A stretch of 64,000 nt of DNA from CALDTK01 sp965215115 (GTDB taxonomy: Bacteria; Bacteroidota; Bacteroidia; Chitinophagales; Saprospiraceae): assembly GCA_965215115.1 (NCBI GenBank), contig OZ244050.1, positions 2,108,001 through 2,172,000 of the forward strand, written 5' to 3'. Under the pieces are notes generated by a model. It made no database searches and had not been told where the DNA came from. It saw only the letters and a program-made list of their open reading frames with translations. Made by a program: the position numbers and the translations under genes. Below, in pieces: positions 8,849 to 17,213 of this stretch. The stretch's first letter is position 1. Each line of letters opens with the position of its first letter.

Positions 8849-10475
8849 CATATCTCTTCCGGAGATCAGCCGACAATTTTTCTAATGATGCATCTTGACT
8901 AGAAAAGATTGGTTCAGAGGATCGTGAGTTTGTTGGAAATGCAGACTTGTATGTGAGGGACGGTGCTTTGCGATATAGTTCACCTGCTGTAATTATGCGT
9001 AGTGGCGCAACGCTGTGCGAATGATTGAACTTAGGCACTTGATACTCATCTCCTATAAGCTTCGTCCAAAGGTTATCAATAACACTGTGAGTGTGAAGCG
9101 ACTCTAGCCATTCGCCCATGACCACTAGACAGGGATAGATGATTAGCTTTTGCTTTGGCACAAGCAACCGCTTTGCTTTGTAAAGTACTGGTAGCCAGTC
9201 GATGCTTTTCTTCAGCTGCAGCAGTCCAACTGCTTCGTCAAATGGAACTTTATCGTTATCTTGCTTAAAAAGCTCATCAAAGGAAGTTCCGTACTCCTGG
9301 CTGTCTATCCAGCCAATTTGTTTTACTTGTCCAATGATGCACCTGTTCTGCTGATGGATGGTAAAATCTGCGAGTTCATCTCCTGAATTCGGGAGACTCT
9401 GCAAATCAGGCTTTCCTAAATAGGCGCGATTGAAGCGATTTGTTTTATTAATCAGATTAGCGAAGCAATCACCGACGAAAGCTTCAAGCTCATCGCCCTT
9501 GAATTTGCCTAGATCATCGGGCTGTACTCCCAAATTCTTTAACTTCGACCAGTAATATTGATCGATCAATCCAGACGAAAGATATTGAAACAAGCTAGGA
9601 TAATCTGATATAACCTGCCCCGTTAAGTGCTCATTGACTTTCCCAGCGTCCACAACGGGCATCGATCTTATTAGACCTAAGCCCCGTACAGTGATAGCAT
9701 TACTCTTAGCTCTAGCGATAACTTCCTCGCAATCGAGACCCATCTTCAGATTAGAGTAAATATCTGTGTTCGAGAATGGATTTGGCCATTTTCTCGCATC
9801 AAAAGTGAATTTAAAATAATGGTTGTAAAACTCTTGCATGTTAGTGATGCTTGTTGTCGATGCTAGATAGTTCTCAATACCTAACGGGGTCCCCTTCTTT
9901 GCCTTACGCTCCAAGACGCCTACGCGGTCTATCAAATGCTTTCCAAAAGCCAAATGGAAAGATTCATCTATTTTAGCATTATAAATATCAGATATAAGCC
10001 CTCTTATATTCAGACTTATTTCTGTTTGCCCAAGACTCGACGCGACAACATCGCTTTGATTTTGTATGCTAGTCTCGGCCTCAATAATGAGTGAGTAAAT
10101 ATCTACTTCAAATTGAATCGTTCTGTAAGACTCGTAAGTCTCTCGTTCAGGCAACCCGGATATGGCGTTAATATAGTTGCTGGCCGCTCTAATGCATCCA
10201 CCACGAGACCATGGGAGATAGACCGCGTTCATTTCTTCGCGCAGACGGTTCAAAGTCTCGGCTATTTCGGGGTATATGTTTGGAAATAGCTCGTTTAGCT
10301 TAGGATCATAAACACCTTCGCTGTAGTTGCCGTAGTTGATCATTGCGTGCACCCAGTTGCACGAAAATAGCCTCGCTAGTACTTCACGCGGGTCATACTC
10401 CCAGAGCAAATCAGATTGCACAAACTGAGGAAAATCTTTGGTGCTCGGCAGCCCCCGCAGTCGAATAGTCGTCAT
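8826..10475 (-). CDS. Unknown AT-rich protein with a possible PD-(D/E)xK (QxK variant) nuclease motif
   Basis: 549 residues, ATG start at 10475. I do not recognise the family. Its composition is AT-rich (26 G+C of 60 at 9841-9900) and matches the AT-rich patch in the methylase rather than the rest of the window, which suggests transfer with the defence locus. Residues 327-335 (GDELEAFVG), D370 in ELADFTI and the triad Q383-V-K385 in IIGQVKQ have the order and spacing of an E...D...QxK restriction-type active site. That assignment is by eye and uncertain. The 3' end overlaps the methylase 3' end by 23 bp, tail to tail. It may be an accessory effector of the DISARM-like locus or an independent cargo gene. 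Confidence 0.6.
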   Translation of the reverse strand: MTTIRLRGLPSTKDFPQFVQSDLLWEYDPREVLARLFSCNWVHAMINYGNYSEGVYDPKLNELFPNIYPEIAETLNRLREEMNAVYLPWSRGGCIRAASNYINAISGLPERETYESYRTIQFEVDIYSLIIEAETSIQNQSDVVASSLGQTEISLNIRGLISDIYNAKIDESFHLAFGKHLIDRVGVLERKAKKGTPLGIENYLASTTSITNMQEFYNHYFKFTFDARKWPNPFSNTDIYSNLKMGLDCEEVIARAKSNAITVRGLGLIRSMPVVDAGKVNEHLTGQVISDYPSLFQYLSSGLIDQYYWSKLKNLGVQPDDLGKFKGDELEAFVGDCFANLINKTNRFNRAYLGKPDLQSLPNSGDELADFTIHQQNRCIIGQVKQIGWIDSQEYGTSFDELFKQDNDKVPFDEAVGLLQLKKSIDWLPVLYKAKRLLVPKQKLIIYPCLVVMGEWLESLHTHSVIDNLWTKLIGDEYQVPKFNHSHSVAPLRIITAGELYRKAPSLTYKSAFPTNSRSSEPIFSSQDASLEKLSADLRKRYANVTSAD

Positions 10476-10494
10476 TTTAGTATGCTTTATGTGG

Positions 10495-11259
10495 TCAAGC
10501 GCCTATTGAATCTCCAACAGAAGCTACGCCATGAGATATTGGCATCTCCCCCCACTCCCGTCCCGCCAATACCCGCCCGTTCGCCTTCTTCGAGCGCCGC
10601 TGGCCATCCTGTCCGTACGTACCCCACTGCTTAAAGAAGAAAGCCACGTTTTGGCGCAAGCACTCATCCCGCACCCCCTCCGCCCAACCGGATGACATCG
10701 GCCTAGCCTTGACGCCGCTCTCCCCGCCGACGATGACCCAGTGGATGCCGTCGAGGTTTAGGTCTCCCAATCCCTCGAGCAGAGGCTCGCAGGAAAGGAA
10801 GCGGGTGCGGGCCGGTACCTCGCGGAGGGCCTCGATGCGGTGCAGCGTACGTCGGTCTTCGACGGAGGTCCCGAGCCAGGCGTTTTCAGGTACGACGCGA
10901 GTGGTGAAGTAGGCGACCATGCGTTCAGGTCGCTTGGTGAGGATTTGATACGTGTGACGAGGGGTATCCCGGATGGTGGCGAAGACGGCATCGAGGTGCT
11001 CTTCGGTCGCGCGCTCGTGGAAGAGGTCACTCATCGAGTTTACGAAATAGAGCGTGGGCTTGCGCACCTGGCGTGGGCCGTCGACTCGGCCGGCGTGCTC
11101 GCGGAAGGCGAAGCCGTCTTCGTAGCCGGGCGTCCCCATGGCCTGCAGACGCTTGGCCATGACAGCGGCGTAGCACTCGCGGCAGCCGGCGGAAAGTTTC
11201 GTACAGCCAGTTGATGGATTCCAGGTGGACTCGGTCCATTCGATGGCGGAGGTGCTCAT
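10495..11259 (-). CDS. Three-Cys-motif protein, DUF5131 / phage Gp37-Gp68 family
   Basis: 254 residues. The N-terminus has the hallmark WNPSTGCTKLSAGCRECYA (Cys-x7-Cys-x2-Cys), followed by KPTLYFVNSMSDLFHE, YQILTKRPERM, GTSVED and RFLSCEPLLE. All of these are typical of the DUF5131 family, which has a radical-SAM-like Cys pattern and no settled activity. These proteins are named for their partner TcmP, which is the gene immediately upstream. The start ATG overlaps the TcmP stop as ATGA. The reading frame contains a GCAA-type mini-hairpin repeat at 10648-10661. The biochemical role is unknown; the pair is common in mobile and defence regions. Confidence 0.85.
   Translation of the reverse strand: MSTSAIEWTESTWNPSTGCTKLSAGCRECYAAVMAKRLQAMGTPGYEDGFAFREHAGRVDGPRQVRKPTLYFVNSMSDLFHERATEEHLDAVFATIRDTPRHTYQILTKRPERMVAYFTTRVVPENAWLGTSVEDRRTLHRIEALREVPARTRFLSCEPLLEGLGDLNLDGIHWVIVGGESGVKARPMSSGWAEGVRDECLRQNVAFFFKQWGTYGQDGQRRSKKANGRVLAGREWGEMPISHGVASVGDSIGA
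10648..10661 (+). repeat. Mini-hairpin element GGC-GCAA-GC
   Basis: GCAA loop, outer pair missing; inside the DUF5131 gene. Confidence 0.8.
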
Positions 11260-12359
11260 GGGGTGTAGGTGATGGTGACGAGGTCTTTTTCCTGGCCTAG
11301 GGCTGTTTCGTAGCGGGTCTTGGGGGATGTACCTGCGTAGGTAAGCTTCCTGGCTTTCTTGGCTGCTTGTAGGGCCTCGCGGCTGTGCGTTCCCGTGAAG
11401 CCACGGTTCTGGGTAAAGTGGAAGACCTCCTCATTCGTGACGGTACCGCGCTTCGCGATCCACTCCAGCAAGTCACGCTCGTATGTCTCGATCTTGCTCA
11501 GCTTCGGCAAACCGGTGAAGATGTCGAACTGCCCGACGCCCCTCTGCTCCGGCAAAATGTAGTTTGCCTGCCCTGTTTCTTCATCCATACTCCAGGCCTG
11601 GCGAAGGAACTTGTCGGGGCCACGTGGATGTTCAGAGGAGAAAATCACCCCGAAATAATTAGCTCCCCGCTTGAGTGCAAACGGAATGAACTGCCGACCT
11701 GGGCACACGAGTTCCTCGAAGCCTTTGGCTAGCGTTTGGTGCATGACCTGGACGGGCGCGTCAACGAGGACTGGGCCGACCTTCGGAAAGTGGCGCAGGA
11801 TCGAGTCTTGAGTGATGAAGCGACTGAGGGTGAAAGTACTGATGAAAAGGAGGAAATCTGTTTTGTAACGATGGCAAAGCCGATCTACGATCTGTTCGTT
11901 ACCGAACTTGACCCCGTTTTGGTCGAGGATCTGGAGGGAGGGGGCCTTTGGCGGTAGCGTGTTGAGCACGTGCTCAAAACACTCGACGAAATCCATGTTG
12001 AGGACCTCCACGCTGCCGACCATGTCCTTGTCCAGCTCTAGCCAGCCGTCAATAAACCGCTTCAGTTTCTTATGCTTCTCCGGCTTGAATTCGTTAAAAA
12101 TTACGCGGACCTTCACGCTGCTGGTCGCTAGATTTTTCTTCTGCGAGCCGACTGCCTTCATGATTCTCTGGGGCGAACTGGGTACGCCGTTCGCATCGTA
12201 GCCGCCCGGGCCCGCAAAGTAGTCCACGATGTAGATCACGTCGTCCCTGTCGGCCTTCAGGAAGGTCGGCAGCCACGCTTCTGTGTACTTTTCGAAAAGT
12301 TGGAGCTTGGCCTGCGTGGTGGCGTCGTAGGGTTTGCCGTGGTGGTCCTTGACGGGCAT
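11256..12359 (-). CDS. tcmP: Three-Cys-motif partner protein TcmP
   Basis: 367 residues. The N-terminus KLQLFEKYTEAWLPTFL followed by YIVDYFAGPGGY is the recognisable TcmP signature; DYFAGPGGY resembles a nucleotide or SAM-binding loop. The C-terminal part has a probable winged-helix segment (WIAKRGTVTNEEVFHFT). It is translationally coupled (ATGA) to the DUF5131 gene downstream, the standard two-gene arrangement. Function is not established for the family. The gap upstream to 12454 shows no other gene on this strand. Confidence 0.85.
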   Translation of the reverse strand: MPVKDHHGKPYDATTQAKLQLFEKYTEAWLPTFLKADRDDVIYIVDYFAGPGGYDANGVPSSPQRIMKAVGSQKKNLATSSVKVRVIFNEFKPEKHKKLKRFIDGWLELDKDMVGSVEVLNMDFVECFEHVLNTLPPKAPSLQILDQNGVKFGNEQIVDRLCHRYKTDFLLFISTFTLSRFITQDSILRHFPKVGPVLVDAPVQVMHQTLAKGFEELVCPGRQFIPFALKRGANYFGVIFSSEHPRGPDKFLRQAWSMDEETGQANYILPEQRGVGQFDIFTGLPKLSKIETYERDLLEWIAKRGTVTNEEVFHFTQNRGFTGTHSREALQAAKKARKLTYAGTSPKTRYETALGQEKDLVTITYTP

Positions 12360-12453
12360 GGTCCGGTGTTTGAGGCAATACTACACAAATTGTTTGACAA
12401 CGTGATACAGTTTAGGGTTGCGTCCTCCGATTTTTGCGCCGTTCTCTTGCGCG

Positions 12454-12714
12454 ATGAGTCTGTTTTGGCGAAAGCTCACTCCAAAAACCAGCGGCACCGA
12501 CAGATCGAGCGGCTTGCACCCAGGCAACGCAGTCCTCTACGTCTCGACGGGCGGCTTCAGCGGCGACGCCCGCCGCAAGGCAGATCGAGCGAACACCCCC
12601 AACACCCTTGTCGACCTCGACTGCCTCGCCGCGCTCTTGACGCAGTACTACGAGTCCTACGACGCCGACACCCGGACGCCGGCCCCAATGCGAAAGGTGT
12701 GGAGGCCGGTGTAG
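12454..12714 (+). pseudogene. Mrr-type restriction endonuclease, C-terminal remnant
   Basis: Only about 75 residues are recognisable. NAVLYVSTGGFSGDARRKAD, then TLVDLDCLAALLTQYYE and MRKVWRPV match the end of Mrr-like restriction enzymes, which typically read YVSTGGFTKDARYEAER...LVDLDxLxxLxxxHY...KIYWP. The catalytic part is absent. The apparent start at 12454 lies just before a GTTTT-GGC-GAAA mini-hairpin (12462-12475), and the residues before the Mrr block look non-native. I read it as a truncated gene left by a rearrangement next to the TcmP pair. Confidence 0.6.
12462..12475 (+). repeat. Mini-hairpin element GGC-GAAA-GC
   Basis: Exact 14-mer; at the 5' edge of the Mrr remnant. Confidence 0.9.
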
Positions 12715-12739
12715 CATGTGGTCGCTACAATCAGCAAAA

Positions 12740-13156
12740 TCACCGTATCACCTTCGCCCTCCCACTAGCCGGCACTTCTATAAGCAGCGTCGAGGTCTGC
12801 TCCGCACTCTTTACGAGCAGCCGCACCTCGGGCCACGCACGGACCACCTGGACTACCGTGTCCCAGTACCGCGACTTCTTCGAAGGACGCTTAATAAATA
12901 CCACGCCTACGCCGTGCTGGGCCAGTAAGGCAAACTGCTGTCGTCGGCGCTTGATGTTGACATCGTGCGTGAGGGCCATGGCCGACTGTAGTCCCAACTT
13001 GGGAATCCACTCCTCATCTAGAGCCCCGCGGCCAAATACATCGACGAGAGACTTCACCTGTAACTCGACACCGTCATCATCCTGCAGCCGGTCCTGCAGC
13101 ACACTCAGTCCACGAATAAGGTTCGGTGACACGTTTTCATCCCCGTAGATAATCAT
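12740..13156 (-). CDS. PIN-like (DUF5615-type) toxin
   Basis: 138 residues from the ATG at 13156. It begins MIIYGDENVSPNLIRGL, with acidic residues D6 and E7. Later come GALDEEWIPKLG and ALTHDVNIKRRRQQFALL, supplying further acidic positions of a PIN-like RNase fold as in DUF5615 proteins. The start ATG overlaps the stop of the upstream DUF433 gene (ATGA), which is typical of a toxin-antitoxin pair with the antitoxin first. A TTG at 13168 is a less likely start because it would overlap the antitoxin by 16 bases. The predicted role is RNA cleavage, neutralised by the upstream protein. Confidence 0.7.
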   Translation of the reverse strand: MIIYGDENVSPNLIRGLSVLQDRLQDDDGVELQVKSLVDVFGRGALDEEWIPKLGLQSAMALTHDVNIKRRRQQFALLAQHGVGVVFIKRPSKKSRYWDTVVQVVRAWPEVRLLVKSAEQTSTLLIEVPASGRAKVIR

Positions 13157-13986
13157 GCGGCCATACAAAATTCGATTGCGTCTCGCACACGGCGCAGGGT
13201 CAAGTCATACTCCCTAGCGATCAACCTGATCGAGTCTCCGGCCTCGTGCATCCGGCACAGGACCTCCGCCTCGATGTTGGTGCCGACGATGACGGGTTGT
13301 CCGAAGCGGCGCTTAGGATTCAGTTCGATAGAGCCTTTGCCTGCACTCGGCTTGAAAGAACTCGCTGTGCCCTCGCTCGCGAACGACAGCTCCTGCACGA
13401 ATTCACGGATCACCTCAAGGGCAAACTGGCGCTTGCCGTCGAGCGAGACTAAGCTCCCATTGATCTCCCAGTAGACACAGGCTCCGTCCGTCGCCATTTT
13501 GGACAGGATAGTCCGCTGCGCGAAAGGGTGACGCTGGCCCGTTAGCCGCTCCAGCTGCTCGGCCGCCTTGACGATCTTACGCGTGGTTACGCCAGCGGCG
13601 CGCAAGCGACTGAAGGTCTTGAGTTCGATGAGGGTGAGGAAGTCGATGGTGGGCTCGCCACCGAGCTGCCCGAAGCCATCCTGCTCAAAGTACCGCTGCG
13701 CCCACCCGCGCAGCCGCGTCACCGGCTCGCCGAGGAGGCGTGCCGCGTCTGGGGGTGTGTAGGTGCCGGTGCCGAGTGCGAACATGGTGGCGCAAGGTAC
13801 GCCTCTCGTGCCTATAGGTGCTCCCGGCAGCCCCACGGCCGTGGCCAGGTGCTGCGCGAAGACCGCCGGATCATCCACCGAGCGAACGGGCTTCCCGTGC
13901 GGGACGGTCGGCACCTCGCCGCCCTCGTACAGTCGATATTGGTTCACCCCAAAACCAAGGATATCGGACATCCCCCGCGCCGACAT
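13153..13986 (-). CDS. DUF433/MerR-like antitoxin with an extra N-terminal HTH remnant
   Basis: 277 residues. From Met-68 (ATG at 13785) onward it reads like a normal DUF433 antitoxin: LGTGTYTPPDAARLLGEPV, then FLTLIELKTFSRLRAAGVTT, HPFAQRTIL, and a C-terminal HTH (GTNIEAEVLCRMHEAGDSIR, DLTLRRVRDAIEF). The first 67 residues (MSDILGFGVNQYRLYEGGEV) instead look like the helix-turn-helix end of an MqsA/Xre-type antitoxin. That frame stays open about 100 bases further upstream with family-like residues (FPEEIRRIRQRYGMSARGMS) but no usual start codon before a TAG. So this is either a true fusion or a decayed MqsA fragment fused in frame, with 13785 as the working start. The gene is coupled to the PIN-like toxin. 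Confidence 0.7.
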   Translation of the reverse strand: MSARGMSDILGFGVNQYRLYEGGEVPTVPHGKPVRSVDDPAVFAQHLATAVGLPGAPIGTRGVPCATMFALGTGTYTPPDAARLLGEPVTRLRGWAQRYFEQDGFGQLGGEPTIDFLTLIELKTFSRLRAAGVTTRKIVKAAEQLERLTGQRHPFAQRTILSKMATDGACVYWEINGSLVSLDGKRQFALEVIREFVQELSFASEGTASSFKPSAGKGSIELNPKRRFGQPVIVGTNIEAEVLCRMHEAGDSIRLIAREYDLTLRRVRDAIEFCMAA

Positions 13987-14187
13987 CCCGTACCGCTGGC
14001 GGATGCGCCGGATCTCTTCCGGGAAGGAGGTACCGTGCCTTTCCTGCGTTGGGCGCGTTCGACTGCCTCCGGGCAGCGCGCCCTAACCGCGCCGAGAACT
14101 AGAAGTACTCTCTCATTTGGCGCCGCTGCCTGACGGTAATCGAACGGCGTAGCCGGCACTGGCGAAGCCAACCAAACGCCCGCTCCA

Positions 14188-14931
14188 CTACATCAGCAAT
14201 TGATAAATAGGCCACAGCCGCCCCATCTCCCCCGCCACCGTCTCCAAAATCCGATCCTCCCGCAAGCGCTCGTCGGACGGATCAAACGCCCGACTCACCA
14301 TCGCGTACTTCCCCACCCGCACCGTCCGCAAGGCCGCCTTGAGGTCGCCGACCGTCTCCATCTCGCTGAACTCGAAGGTATTCCCCTCGCCCGTCCACAG
14401 GTGGTACTCCCGCAGGCGCTGCACCTCCGCCCACAGCGCCGCCAGCAGCTCCCGGTCCGCTTCCGTCGTCGGGCGCGCGGCGGCGCGTAGCTTCTCCTTC
14501 TCCCAAATCCCCGCCCCCGGCATCCCGACCCGCAGCCAAATCCCGAGCCCGGAGCCCGTCACCGTCACCTGGATCCGCATCTGGTACACCGGACTCTCCT
14601 GGCCCTCCGGTACGCGACCGTCCAGCCGGTCCGTCTGCGCCTTGCTCCGGCCGTAGTGCAACCAGATCTCCTGGATCTTCGGCGAGTTGAAGTAACTGCC
14701 CTCCTCGCGGTGCGCTACCCTCGACGTTAAGTACGCGCGGTCGTAGTGCGGGTGCAGGTCCAGACCGCGCTCGGCGAGTTTTGGCGAAAGCCGTCCCTCC
14801 AGCTCGATGAGCCTGTCCTGGACATCTTCCCTGGCGTGGCGCGCGGCGAGGGTCTGATCGCGGTGGCGAGCCGGCGCGAAGGCGGCGTAGTGGTCTTGCT
14901 TGAAGAAGTAGTCGGTGTCGTCGTGGCGCAT
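14188..14931 (-). CDS. Hypothetical protein
   Basis: 248 residues from the ATG at 14931 (MRHDDTDYFFKQDHYAAFAP). Longer upstream frames run through a mini-hairpin repeat and low-complexity sequence, so I reject them. There are no transmembrane segments or signal peptide. The protein is rich in charged residues, with a conserved-looking middle (SPVYQMRIQVTVTGSGLGIW). I do not recognise the family. A GGC/GAAA/GCC mini-hairpin at 14778-14792 encodes the LSPK in the N-terminal third. Codon use matches the neighbours. Confidence 0.6.
   Translation of the reverse strand: MRHDDTDYFFKQDHYAAFAPARHRDQTLAARHAREDVQDRLIELEGRLSPKLAERGLDLHPHYDRAYLTSRVAHREEGSYFNSPKIQEIWLHYGRSKAQTDRLDGRVPEGQESPVYQMRIQVTVTGSGLGIWLRVGMPGAGIWEKEKLRAAARPTTEADRELLAALWAEVQRLREYHLWTGEGNTFEFSEMETVGDLKAALRTVRVGKYAMVSRAFDPSDERLREDRILETVAGEMGRLWPIYQLLM
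14778..14792 (+). repeat. Mini-hairpin element GGC-GAAA-GCC
   Basis: Canonical; inside the hypothetical gene at 14188-14931. Confidence 0.9.
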
Positions 14932-15036
14932 GGGGCGGGGTAGTGGGTCGGAAGGTAAGCAGCGCTGTCGACGCCGCTGAAGTAAAATGCAGTCCCGCAA
15001 GCCTTGCCCCCTCACAGCTTCATACTCGTATGTGAA

Positions 15037-15051
15037 GTTTTGGCGAAAGCC
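15037..15051 (+). repeat. Mini-hairpin element GGC-GAAA-GCC
   Basis: Canonical, intergenic; left half of an inverted pair with 15099-15113. Confidence 0.95.
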
Positions 15052-15098
15052 GAATTGCCTTGCTAAGGATGAGCATTTTGGGGACATTTATTTACAAC

Positions 15099-15113
15099 GG
15101 CTTTCGCCAAAAC
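15099..15113 (-). repeat. Mini-hairpin element GGC-GAAA-GCC
   Basis: Canonical, intergenic; right half of the inverted pair. Confidence 0.95.
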
Positions 15114-15163
15114 CTGAACGAGTCAAACGCCGCAAGCCTCTCGCGGAGCGAGCCAAACGGCGC

Positions 15164-16072
15164 TCACCCCAACCCCCGCCGCCACGCCCCCGGCGTACTC
15201 CCGACTTTAGCCTTGAACAGCTTACTGAACGATTGCGTGTACGCGAAGCCCAAACCGTATGCCACCTCGCTCACCGTGGCCTCGCCGGCCGCCAACTCGC
15301 GCTTCGCGCAGGCCACGAGCCGCGCCTGGATCAACTCCTGGGTGCTCTGCCCCGTGAGGGCCTTCAGGACGCTCCCGAGGTACTTCGGCGACACGGCCAG
15401 CGACGCGGCCACCGCCACCACCGTCGGCACGCCGCGCTCGCGGAGACGCTCCGGCGCAAAACCGGCGTCGAGGACGTGCTCCAGGCGCGTGAGCAGGTGG
15501 CGGTGCTCGCGCTGCCGCGTGCCGAACTGCCGGTGGTAAAACCGGTCGGCGTAGTAGAGCAGGCTCCCGACCTGCGCCACGAGGATGTCGCGCGTGAAGC
15601 GATCCGGCGCCGGGGCGGCCGACTCGCGCGCCAACTCCCTGAGCAGCCCGACCACCGTCGCCTCCTCGGTCTCCGACAGGTGCAGCGCCTCGTCGACGGC
15701 GTAACCGAAGTAGTCGTACCGCGTGATCGCCTCGGCCAGGGGCGTGCCCAACAGCAGGCGCGGGTCGAACATCAGCAGCCAGCCCTCGTGCGTGAGCCGC
15801 GGCTCGCCCCGCAGCGAGTACACCTGCCCCGGCGCGACGAAGACCAGCTTGCCGCCGTCGAAACCGTAGCTGCCCTGGCCGTAGCGCAGGGTCACGTTCA
15901 CGTTTTGCTTCAGGGCCACCGAGTAAAAATCCTGGATCAGTTGCGCCGGCTCGTCCTCGCGCAGGCGCGCGATGTCCCCGAGGCGCACGACGCTCAGCAG
16001 CGCGTGTTTTGGCGAAAGCAAACCCCGAAACGCGTGGTACTCAGCGATGGAGCGCAGGCGGCGCGGCGGCAT
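15164..16072 (-). CDS. AraC-family transcriptional regulator
   Basis: 302 residues from the ATG at 16072. The N-terminal two-thirds is a cupin-like sensor (DFYSVALKQNVNVTLRYGQG, FVAPGQVYSL). The C-terminal 100 residues form a double HTH with SLAVSPKYLGSVLKALTGQS and VSEVAYGLGFAYTQSFSKLF, the latter being the second recognition-helix signature of the family. It lies 10 bases downstream of the NmrA-like reductase gene on the same strand, so they are probably one transcript and the regulator may act on that reductase. A mini-hairpin repeat at 16006-16019 sits near the N-terminus (residues GLLSPKHA). Confidence 0.9.
   Translation of the reverse strand: MPPRRLRSIAEYHAFRGLLSPKHALLSVVRLGDIARLREDEPAQLIQDFYSVALKQNVNVTLRYGQGSYGFDGGKLVFVAPGQVYSLRGEPRLTHEGWLLMFDPRLLLGTPLAEAITRYDYFGYAVDEALHLSETEEATVVGLLRELARESAAPAPDRFTRDILVAQVGSLLYYADRFYHRQFGTRQREHRHLLTRLEHVLDAGFAPERLRERGVPTVVAVAASLAVSPKYLGSVLKALTGQSTQELIQARLVACAKRELAAGEATVSEVAYGLGFAYTQSFSKLFKAKVGSTPGAWRRGLG
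16006..16019 (+). repeat. Mini-hairpin element GGC-GAAA-GC
   Basis: Exact 14-mer; inside the AraC gene. Confidence 0.9.
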
Positions 16073-16082
16073 AGGCGCAACA

Positions 16083-16982
16083 TTATCGACGGTACACGGC
16101 GGCGAACTCGCGGGCGAAATCATCCACCTTGACCTGCCCAAAATCGGTGGGCTTGTGCGCAAGGTAGTCCTCGTGCAGGAGGCCGCTGCGGATGGCGGCG
16201 TACATCTCCACCATGCCCGCGGCGATGGCCGGCTGCATGCCCGCCCCCGCGAGACTGTCGTAAAACTCGTCGTCGCCGATCTGCACCCACGGCAGGTCGG
16301 GCTGCCCGACGGCGGCCCCGACGGCGCTCGCGAGTTCGGCGTAAGTGCACTCGTCGCTGGTCACGTAGCGGACGCTGCGCCGCGCGGTGGGCGTCGCGTT
16401 GACCTCCGCGGTCACGGCGTCGGCGATGTCGCGCGGGGCCACCCAGGCGTTGCGGCCGTCGGGCGCGAGCGTGCCGCCCATGATGCCGTGGTCCCGGATG
16501 AGCCCGACCTGGGGGTAGAGGTTGTAGTAGATCTCCAGCGGGCGCACGTGCGTCACGGCCACGTCGTCGGGCAGGGCGTCGAGGCACTGCTCTACGTCGT
16601 AGGTGCCGCGCAGGATGCCGGTGCCGTCGCGGCGGTGCGCGCCGATGCTGCTGAGGTTGACGACGCGCGCGACGCCGGTCGTTCGTACCGCTTCCGCAAA
16701 ACCGTGCCCGAGGGTCTGGAAGTAGGCCAGCAAGTCGAGGGACCGGTCGAAGTAGTCGGCCGGGGGCGCCATGACGTAGGCGAGGTCCGCTTCCGCAAAA
16801 CTCGAGGCGAGGAAGGCCACGTCCTCGAGGCGACCGATCGCCGGGGTGGCGCCGAGGGCGCGGATGGCTTTCGCGCGGGCGGGATCGCTGCTGACGACGG
16901 TGACGCGGTGCCCGTCGGCGAGGAGGCGTCCGGCGAGCGGGCGCCCGATGCGCCCGAGCGATCCGGTGAGGGTGACGTTCAC
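16083..16982 (-). CDS. NmrA-like NAD(P)-binding oxidoreductase
   Basis: 299 residues with an N-terminal Rossmann motif (LTGSLGRIGRPLAGRLL, a GxxGxxG variant), VVSSDPARA after strand beta2, and ARVVNLSSIGAH with HVRPLEIYYN in the extended-SDR/NmrA pattern. It is probably a redox-sensing or quinone-reductase-type protein (YtfG/QOR2-like family). The next gene downstream is an AraC regulator 10 bp away. Two short GTTTT-GC-GGAA-GC mini-hairpins (16690-16702 and 16789-16801) fall inside the frame. Confidence 0.85.
   Translation of the reverse strand: MNVTLTGSLGRIGRPLAGRLLADGHRVTVVSSDPARAKAIRALGATPAIGRLEDVAFLASSFAEADLAYVMAPPADYFDRSLDLLAYFQTLGHGFAEAVRTTGVARVVNLSSIGAHRRDGTGILRGTYDVEQCLDALPDDVAVTHVRPLEIYYNLYPQVGLIRDHGIMGGTLAPDGRNAWVAPRDIADAVTAEVNATPTARRSVRYVTSDECTYAELASAVGAAVGQPDLPWVQIGDDEFYDSLAGAGMQPAIAAGMVEMYAAIRSGLLHEDYLAHKPTDFGQVKVDDFAREFAAVYRR
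16690..16702 (-). repeat. Mini-hairpin element GC-GGAA-GC
   Basis: Short stem, GGAA loop; inside the NmrA-like gene. Confidence 0.75.
16789..16801 (-). repeat. Mini-hairpin element GC-GGAA-GC
   Basis: Same short form, 99 bp from the previous copy. Confidence 0.75.
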
Positions 16983-17213
16983 GGTGCGAGTGGTGGTTTT
17001 GGTGAACGGCGAAGGTGGCGGGGCGCGGGCCAGGGTTTGTGTTCGGATGTCGGGAATTTGGGTGGGGATGTCGGCACCACTTGAGAAGCGGGCAGACCGC
17101 TCACTAGCTCGGACCTTGCTCGCTTACCCAGGCTATCCATCCGTTTGTAGGGCGGTCGCCTTTACGCAGCTGTCCGGGCAGTACGGACGATCTGATTGAT
17201 CAGTGCCTTTTGA

